From: Alphaproteobacteria bacterium
Lineage (GTDB): Bacteria > Pseudomonadota > Alphaproteobacteria > Paracaedibacterales > CAIULA01
Direction: 5' to 3'
NCBI GenBank assembly: GCA_019751935.1
Contig: JAIEMR010000046.1
Span: 1 to 6,054, forward strand
DNA length: 6,054 nt
Below are positions 1 to 4,469 of this stretch, in pieces; positions within the stretch are counted from its first letter, which is position 1, and every line of letters begins with the position of its first letter. Under the pieces are notes generated by a model. The model had not been told where the DNA came from and searched no databases. It saw only the letters and a program-made list of their open reading frames with translations. The translations under genes and the position numbers were made by a program.

Positions 1-188
1 TCAGGATCTTTCTAAATTTATATTGTAACGCAGTGTGCAAGTTTTTACTGGTTTTTCTTAGTTTTCACGGCTCTTGATCGCAGGATGTGTATGAATCACA
101 GAATGGATTGTGGTCAGAGTTACAGGGAGACTGAAGTTGTTTGGTCTTTGAAACATAGCAGGTCTCCCGTAAATATGATAATAACCAC
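1..188. other. Non-coding stretch, nothing recognisable
   Basis: No convincing gene, tRNA or rRNA is visible here on either strand. The one structured item is a long-range inverted repeat, GGGAGAC at 125-131 against GTCTCCC at 162-168. It extends by AC/GT across a one-base bulge (122-123 with 169-170) and encloses about 30 bases. It could fold in RNA, but no poly-T run follows that would make it a terminator. The stretch may be the remains of an intergenic region downstream of a gene outside the window. Confidence 0.5.
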
Positions 189-271
189 CGTCATCACGAG
201 TCGCCGTCAGGCGACGGGGTGATCCAGTGTATTTCCTGGATTGCCAAGCCGCTTTGCGGCTCGCAATGACG
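189..271. repeat. Palindromic interspersed element with three hairpin arms
   Basis: The ends are near-inverted: CGTCAT (189-194) pairs with ATGACG (266-271), and CGAG (197-200) with CTCG (260-263), with two mismatched bases between. Inside lie three further hairpins. Arm 1 is GTCGCC (200-205) with GGCGAC (210-215) around a 4-base loop. Arm 2 is 218-227 with 236-245, including ATCCAG/CTGGAT and two G-T wobbles. Arm 3 is AGCCGC (247-252) with GCGGCT (256-261) around TTT. The block is clearly more GC-rich than its surroundings. Small palindromes with GTCATTGCGAG-like ends and a GGCAATCCAG-like core are widely dispersed in genomes of intracellular alphaproteobacteria and some other bacteria. I infer that this is one of those non-autonomous elements. 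It encodes no protein. Confidence 0.75.
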
Positions 272-277
272 AAAAAT

Positions 278-293
278 GTATAATCATTATAAT
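278..293 (+). promoter_or_regulatory. Probable promoter -10 / palindromic operator of the first gene
   Basis: TATAAT at 279-284 is a perfect -10 hexamer, and a second TATAAT overlaps at 288-293. Together they form the 13-bp palindrome TATAATCATTATA (279-291). No good TTGACA-like -35 is present at 16-18 bp. The nearest candidate, TTGCGG at 254-259, lies within the repeat at 19 bp spacing. The sequence GTATAATCATTAT recurs upstream of the second gene copy at 2406-2418, and that shared retention is the main support. The leader would be about 100-110 bases. It may be a promoter, an operator, or both. Confidence 0.45.
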
Positions 294-382
294 TAATTTA
301 AAAAATATTACACAAAATTGAAATTAATATAAACTTAAGATGGGTTTTCTTTAATCAAATATTAATAAACTCCTTTTACGCT

Positions 383-396
383 GGTCTTATGAGACC
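383..396 (+). other. Small hairpin just before the first start codon
   Basis: GGTCT (383-387) and AGACC (392-396) can pair around TATG, with one more possible T-G pair closing the loop. The hairpin ends three bases before the GTG at 400 and six bases before the AAAGAG at 403-408. It could influence translation initiation, or be chance in AT-rich sequence. It has no T tract and is not a terminator. Confidence 0.25.
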
Positions 397-399
397 TTC

Positions 400-2355
400 G
401 TGAAAGAGTCTATTATGCTTATACTGATTCTCATTTTTGTTTTAGTAACACCTGCATCTTCAATGGATCTTTTTAATAGGTTCTTTGGGAAAAGGGTAGA
501 TGCTGTCCCAAGGCTTCCCTTCACAGTCATTCCAGAAGACCCAGATATTACAAAAGCTATTCAGATGTCTCTAGATCCAACCAATGATATAGATCCTGTG
601 CAATTTGCCAGTTGGATGTCTGAGATTGAAACCTCTCCAAAATATGAAGAGTGTTTATTAGATCAAACATCGACAAAAAAACATCAACCTTTTCTAAACT
701 CGGTTTGTTTATGTGATGCACCTTCTGAAACTTTGTTGAATTCAGTTGAATTTGCAATGCCTTTAAAACGTGGCGTGACTTTAAGATTTGAAGCCTTAAA
801 TAAACAGGTAAACAGAGAAAACTGGGCACATATTTTTAAGGTTTTGTACTTAGGAGGACTAGAACGAAGTCAGCTTTTAATGTTCCAGTATGAGATGATG
901 GAATTTCTTACCAGGCAAACAAAGTGTCCAACCACTTTGAAGGATTGGAGAAAAAAATTTGACTCTATCTCATTAGATCTTATTGCTGTACAGTCAGGCT
1001 TTTCAAAAAAAGGTATGGCCCCTGATGTGCTTGTAAAACTGAAAGCTGGTATCGAAAATATTGGAAGAACAATGGGAAGAAGTGGTGTTTCTCCTAAAAA
1101 ATTAATTTCCAATATTTTTCGTTTTGATGATGGAATATTGCCAATAACAACAAAAAATTCTCTTCTAAGACGATTTCGTCTATTTGCCTTTGCCCAAATT
1201 ACAAATGGGTATTTACGTTCATTTCCACATCGAGACAGACCCATCAAATTAACAGCAATGGTAAAAAGGGCAAGTCCTTTTTTTTCATTAAGAGATTTAC
1301 AAGGTTTTTCTTTGGAATATCTTATCCAAGAACCCAAAGATACTTTAGAAAAAATAGATAAAGCTTCAAGAATAACGCCAGAGCAACATCACGTTTTTGC
1401 GGAATTTGTGGCTCCTTTAAGCAGGTTAGTATCAAAAAATGATTTATATGGGCTGAGAGCATTTTTGAGCGATTTTGATATTTATTCACTAGATATTGAA
1501 AAAGAGCAAAGACGATTAGGACTTTTACAAGTGGCTCTGCAAGATAAGCCAGATGAAGAAATTCACGGAATTTTGGGGCAGCTTGTAGAGAATGGTTTTT
1601 TACCTGAGGGTGTTCTTGATATTGAATCTGTTCTTATGGAGGCTGCTCATTATGAAAAATATACTCCTTATGATCGGCTTTACGGTAGAACAATAGAAAA
1701 AGTACGGGATGCGAAAAAAGGGGGAGCGGAGCCTGCATTGTGGTCTAAACAAAAGGTATTGAATCAAGGGCTCCAGTTATGGCTGCGAGAGTACTTTAGT
1801 TCATTCCACAAAGCCGCATATATTCCAAGAAATGCTTATATTGTTGAATATGAAGGCATGTTGGAGGGGGAAATGATGGAAAGCGGCGCCGAGGTTACAG
1901 AGGCACAAGCAGAAATCACCTCTAATCATATGGCAGCTTATACTATGACAAACGAATTGAAGGCTATAGCATTTCCTGAGGTAAGAGCAGGGCAAAAGGC
2001 TGTTTTCAAGTTGGCGAGCAGTGGGGCAAAAATAGAGCTTGTGAATGAAGACGATAATGAAGTGATTTCTACACAAGATTTGGATTCTAGAATATACGGA
2101 GATCAATTTGACTGGATAAGTGAAATTATGGGTCAGTATGGAATAAATCCGAATGTATTACCGGCGGGCGTAAAAAAGATGACAGTTCCCTCTGAGATTC
2201 CCTCGAAATCTCATTATGCAATAAGAGGGGGGGCTGGTATTAGCGAGGAGCAAATGGTAAAAAGCCGTGGTCAAGTCATTGATACTTTAATCAGAAGAGG
2301 CAGAATTTCTCGCAGCCTAAAGCTTCCAATCCTTTTGTATTTGTATGGTTGGTGA
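400..2355 (+). CDS. Exported protein with N-terminal ubiquitin-interacting motif, unknown family (copy 1)
   Basis: I do not recognise the family. The 651-residue product begins with a Sec-type signal sequence: Lys2, hydrophobic core about 6-16, probable cleavage after TPASS (residues 17-21). Residues 45-59, PEDPDITKAIQMSLD, fit the UIM consensus, with Ile50, Ala53, Ser57 and Leu58 at the ubiquitin-contacting positions. A weaker second match lies at 63-77 (Val67, Ala70, Ser74, Glu77). The rest appears mainly helical and soluble, without visible catalytic motifs or further membrane segments. It ends in a conserved block, Tyr606-Trp651. The start is ambiguous. GTG at 400 gives the signal peptide its only N-terminal lysine but has no good Shine-Dalgarno. 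ATG at 415 has AAAGAG (403-408) six bases upstream and aligns with the start of the next copy. The stop is TGA. From the signal peptide and motif I infer an exported factor that may bind host ubiquitin; its biochemical activity is unknown. Confidence 0.85.
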   Translation: MKESIMLILILIFVLVTPASSMDLFNRFFGKRVDAVPRLPFTVIPEDPDITKAIQMSLDPTNDIDPVQFASWMSEIETSPKYEECLLDQTSTKKHQPFLNSVCLCDAPSETLLNSVEFAMPLKRGVTLRFEALNKQVNRENWAHIFKVLYLGGLERSQLLMFQYEMMEFLTRQTKCPTTLKDWRKKFDSISLDLIAVQSGFSKKGMAPDVLVKLKAGIENIGRTMGRSGVSPKKLISNIFRFDDGILPITTKNSLLRRFRLFAFAQITNGYLRSFPHRDRPIKLTAMVKRASPFFSLRDLQGFSLEYLIQEPKDTLEKIDKASRITPEQHHVFAEFVAPLSRLVSKNDLYGLRAFLSDFDIYSLDIEKEQRRLGLLQVALQDKPDEEIHGILGQLVENGFLPEGVLDIESVLMEAAHYEKYTPYDRLYGRTIEKVRDAKKGGAEPALWSKQKVLNQGLQLWLREYFSSFHKAAYIPRNAYIVEYEGMLEGEMMESGAEVTEAQAEITSNHMAAYTMTNELKAIAFPEVRAGQKAVFKLASSGAKIELVNEDDNEVISTQDLDSRIYGDQFDWISEIMGQYGINPNVLPAGVKKMTVPSEIPSKSHYAIRGGAGISEEQMVKSRGQVIDTLIRRGRISRSLKLPILLYLYGW

Positions 2356-2486
2356 GGCTTGTTATATCTAACGTGATAGCAAATATCGTCAGCAATGATA
2401 AAAACGTATAATCATTATGGGTTAAATCTATATTAACAATATCTGTAATAAAATGTGTCAGTGTGCATTTTTAAAAAATAGATATT
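2356..2486. other. Spacer between the tandem gene copies
   Basis: The 131 bases contain no gene. A weak stem, TTGTTAT (2359-2365) with ATAGCAA (2376-2382), has a 10-base loop, one wobble and no T tract, so I do not call a terminator. The middle of the spacer repeats the block found before the first copy (see 2387-2418). The last part, immediately before the second reading frame, is A-rich and offers no clear ribosome-binding site. Confidence 0.5.
2387..2418 (+). promoter_or_regulatory. Repeat-end remnant plus duplicated TATAAT block, probable promoter of copy 2
   Basis: GTATAATCATTAT (2406-2418) is identical to 278-290. It is preceded by GCAATGA (2392-2398), which matches the right end of the palindromic repeat at 263-269. 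Seven bases (TAAAAAC) separate the two matches here, against eight (CGAAAAAT) in the first copy. Directly before GCAATGA is CGTCA (2387-2391), like the left end of the same element, so this may be an internally deleted copy. TATAAT at 2407-2412 is a perfect -10; no convincing -35 is visible. The shared order of repeat end and -10 indicates that upstream DNA was duplicated together with the gene. Confidence 0.4.
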
Positions 2487-3107
2487 GTGGTTTTATTCTT
2501 TTTTATTTTTCTGGTCATGAATTCTGCTTTCTCTATGGAGGATGATGATTTTGATCCTATTGAGTTACAGAAAGTCATGGATGCTTCTGGATTTGATCAA
2601 GATTTAGTTGATCAGCAAGCAATTTTCGCATCTTTGAACCCATACCCTCAAGGGGCAGCTGAGGAATCAGATGATGAGGAGGAGCTATTAAGGAAGGCCA
2701 AAGAGCTTTCTTTACAAAGACCTCCCGAAACAGTCTCAGAAGGTATTGAATTTCAAGAGTTTCTTACTGATCGGCTTATCAGAAAAGGAAAAAATTCATC
2801 TTCTGAGGCTGAGTATTTAAGAGGACTAGATTTTCATAACTCTGCTGAAAATTTTATTGGGTATTTGATTTTTCTGCTTACTAAGGATAATGCAAAATAT
2901 CGTAAATGGATCATTAACGTTGATAAGCATATATGGACTGAGGTTTGCGCAAAATTACATTTGGGAAAGAGGACAGCCAACAATGTTTTTATCCTTTTAG
3001 ACGAAGCAAAAAGAAAAATTTTGGAAGAATCAAGGCACCCAAAAACAGCAGCAGAGTTAGTGACCATAATTGATAATGTCCTTCTTGAGCTTCTTTCTGG
3101 CAAATAG
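2487..3107 (+). CDS. 5' part of copy 2: signal peptide and ubiquitin-interacting motif, 206 codons
   Basis: If translated to the amber codon, this gives a 206-residue exported protein. The N-terminus (residues 1-16, ending NSAFS before Met-Glu-Asp) is a hydrophobic signal sequence that lines up residue for residue with copy 1 counted from its ATG at 415. It has no positive charge before the core, and GTG at 2487 has no evident Shine-Dalgarno, so the start is weak. Residues 19-66 are very acidic. Residues 62-77, DDEEELLRKAKELSLQ, are a strong UIM match: acidic run, Leu68, Ala71, Ser75, Leu76. Residues 36-50 hold a poorer Ala45/Ser49 match lacking the hydrophobic residue three before Ala. From Trp150 on, the sequence aligns with copy 1 (Trp150, Leu157, Leu159, Gly160, Glu173, Pro185 conserved). 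A truncated but secreted UIM protein could still bind ubiquitin. I regard this as part of one interrupted gene. Confidence 0.55.
   Translation: MVLFFFIFLVMNSAFSMEDDDFDPIELQKVMDASGFDQDLVDQQAIFASLNPYPQGAAEESDDEEELLRKAKELSLQRPPETVSEGIEFQEFLTDRLIRKGKNSSSEAEYLRGLDFHNSAENFIGYLIFLLTKDNAKYRKWIINVDKHIWTEVCAKLHLGKRTANNVFILLDEAKRKILEESRHPKTAAELVTIIDNVLLELLSGK
3105..3107 (+). other. In-frame amber (TAG) codon splitting copy 2
   Basis: The context is AAA-TAG-GAG. The codon is opposite Ser199 (TCA) of copy 1 in an ungapped alignment. One substitution from CAG, AAG, TCG, TTG, GAG or a TAT/TAC codon would create it. AGGAG at 3106-3110 overlaps the stop and looks like a Shine-Dalgarno sequence, but no in-frame start codon lies at a usable distance behind it. 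Confidence 0.8.
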
Positions 3108-3182
3108 GAGCTTTCAAGAAAGAAACTTAAGACTAATGTTTTCGAGAAATTAAAAAGCGGAGCTATAGAAATTGGCAGAGAT

Positions 3183-4454
3183 ATGGGGATAAAACAAATC
3201 CCTCCTGAAGATTTTGTCTCTCATATTTTTAAATGTTTTAACAATGGAATGCTTGCGCCCACTGTGCGCGATCCGCTTTTAAGAAGACATCGTTTATCGG
3301 TTTTTTCTTATATAGCAAATGGATATTTAAGCGAATTTGGGGACGACGATCAAAGAATAATACGAAAGGCTTTAGTCCACAGCGCTAGTCCATTTTTTAC
3401 ATCTGAGGATTTAAAAGGATTTTCTCTAGAGATACTTGTCCAACACCCTAAAGAAATTATGAAAAAAATAAACAAAGTCTCAAAGATAAGCCGTGCTCAA
3501 CAGGCTGTTTTTGATGGTTTTGTGGCCTCGTTAAGAAGGATTTCTACTGCAAATGAATTGACTCAGTTAAAGGCATTTTTAAGTACTTTAGGTGAGATAC
3601 CTTTTGATGTTGAAGATGAGAGCCGATCGCTAGAGCTTTTTCATCTTGCCTTGCAAGATAAAGACTTTAAAGAAATAAAACAAATAATAGCGTTACTTAT
3701 AGCAAATAATCTTTTACCTGAAGAAGCAAAACATTTTGAACAGACCTTTATTGAAGCTGCGCGTTATTCTAAACAACTAACTGTTGACGAGACATATACA
3801 AAATCGATGGCAGAGGCAACAAACGACGAAAATGATCCAAAGCCAGATTCTCATACAAAAGTTTTTGCCCCTGAATTACAAATATGGCTAGACGGTTATT
3901 TTGAGGCACTTTACCAAAATGGATATAGAAAAAGAGACGCTGAGATTGTTACAAAAGCGGGCTTTCTTCAAGGACAAATTCTAGAGGTTGGCGTTGAAGT
4001 TACTCCAGAACAACGCCTCGCGATATCCAAGCAACTGGAGGCTTATGAAATAGCGAATCACTTAAAACAATCGGCGTTTGGTGATATTGAAGATGATCAA
4101 AGAACAATGCTTTATTTAACGGATATAGGCGCTGAGATTGATTTAGTAAACCAAGATAATGAAATTTCAGAAACAGCAGTATTAGACGGTCGTTATAAAG
4201 CTCAAATTGATTCTTTAAGAACTCTTATTGAGGGTTATGGCGTTAATCCAAACGAACCAGCTCCATTTATACACACAAGAGAAATTCCATCAGACCGACC
4301 TTTAAAGCCATATTATGCCATAAGGGGAGGTATGGGGATTGATGAAGTACAAATTGTACAAAGCCGTGGACGGGCTATTGATGTTCTCATCAAAGAAGGC
4401 AGAGTTGACCGCAGCTTAAAACTAGCAATGCTTTTCTATATGTATAATTGGTGA
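3183..4454 (+). CDS. 3' part of copy 2: conserved C-terminal body, 423 codons from first ATG
   Basis: The reading frame is open from 3108, directly after the amber codon; 3183 is merely the first ATG. This ATG aligns with an internal methionine of the paralogue (Met225 in IGRTMG), so it is not a natural start. Ribosome-binding sequence is poor: GGAG at 3159-3162 is about 20 bases away, and GGCAGAG at 3174-3180 is only two bases away. The protein matches copy 1 throughout, for example PLLRRHRL / SLLRRFRL, ASPFF..(D/E)L(K/Q)GFSLE, and LVNQDNE / LVNEDDNE. The last 46 residues share 29 identities. The part has no signal peptide or UIM of its own, so if expressed alone it would stay in the cytoplasm. 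The stop is TGA directly after Trp, as in copy 1. The intact frame suggests either very recent inactivation or continued readthrough. Confidence 0.6.
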   Translation: MGIKQIPPEDFVSHIFKCFNNGMLAPTVRDPLLRRHRLSVFSYIANGYLSEFGDDDQRIIRKALVHSASPFFTSEDLKGFSLEILVQHPKEIMKKINKVSKISRAQQAVFDGFVASLRRISTANELTQLKAFLSTLGEIPFDVEDESRSLELFHLALQDKDFKEIKQIIALLIANNLLPEEAKHFEQTFIEAARYSKQLTVDETYTKSMAEATNDENDPKPDSHTKVFAPELQIWLDGYFEALYQNGYRKRDAEIVTKAGFLQGQILEVGVEVTPEQRLAISKQLEAYEIANHLKQSAFGDIEDDQRTMLYLTDIGAEIDLVNQDNEISETAVLDGRYKAQIDSLRTLIEGYGVNPNEPAPFIHTREIPSDRPLKPYYAIRGGMGIDEVQIVQSRGRAIDVLIKEGRVDRSLKLAMLFYMYNW

Positions 4455-4469
4455 TGTGAAAGGATTAAA
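4455..4469. other. 15-base convergent junction without terminator
   Basis: Only 15 bases separate the TGA of the plus-strand gene and the TAA of the minus-strand gene. No hairpin with a T tract is visible on either strand here, so transcripts from the two sides probably overlap at their 3' ends. Confidence 0.5.

Larger units (their letters stand above)
2487..4454 (+). pseudogene. Second copy of the UIM-protein gene, interrupted by one in-frame amber codon
   Basis: Both open parts (2487-3107 and 3108-4454) lie in the same reading frame and are separated only by TAG at 3105-3107. The combined length is 655 codons including the TAG, against 651 in the upstream paralogue. Around the TAG the two proteins align without a gap from Trp142 (copy 1) / Trp150 (copy 2) for about 90 residues, and the stop sits opposite Ser199. 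The 25 codons just after the TAG already match copy 1; NVFEKLKSG...IGRDMG corresponds to DVLVKLKAG...IGRTMG. No frameshift or further stop occurs in the 449 codons downstream. The simplest reading is a recent nonsense mutation. Programmed or suppressor readthrough and a sequencing error remain possible. A second oddity is at the 5' end, where the codon aligned with copy 1's GTG is TAA (2472-2474). Confidence 0.75.

Noticed and set aside
85..222. 45-codon plus-strand reading frame from ATG to TGA
   Set aside because: It has no ribosome-binding site, its end runs into the palindromic repeat, and its composition looks like translated non-coding DNA.
870..1337. 155-codon minus-strand frame opposite copy 1
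   Set aside because: It lies wholly inside the convincing plus-strand gene, which is supported by its paralogue, and has no protein-like features of its own.
1801..2106. 101-codon minus-strand frame opposite copy 1
   Set aside because: It is antisense to a region conserved between the two copies at protein level on the plus strand.
2359..2382. Stem TTGTTAT/ATAGCAA after the first gene as a terminator
   Set aside because: The stem is short and AT-rich, contains a wobble, has a 10-base loop and lacks a following T tract.
3106..3110. AGGAG overlapping the amber codon as a restart ribosome-binding site
   Set aside because: No ATG, GTG or TTG in the right frame lies 5-12 bases downstream; the first in-frame ATG is at 3183.
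2487..4454. TGA or TAG reassignment (alternative genetic code)
   Set aside because: Both copies end at a TGA in the same aligned place, and the frames of copy 1 and the minus-strand gene contain no internal TAG, so one isolated TAG is better explained as a mutation or local readthrough.
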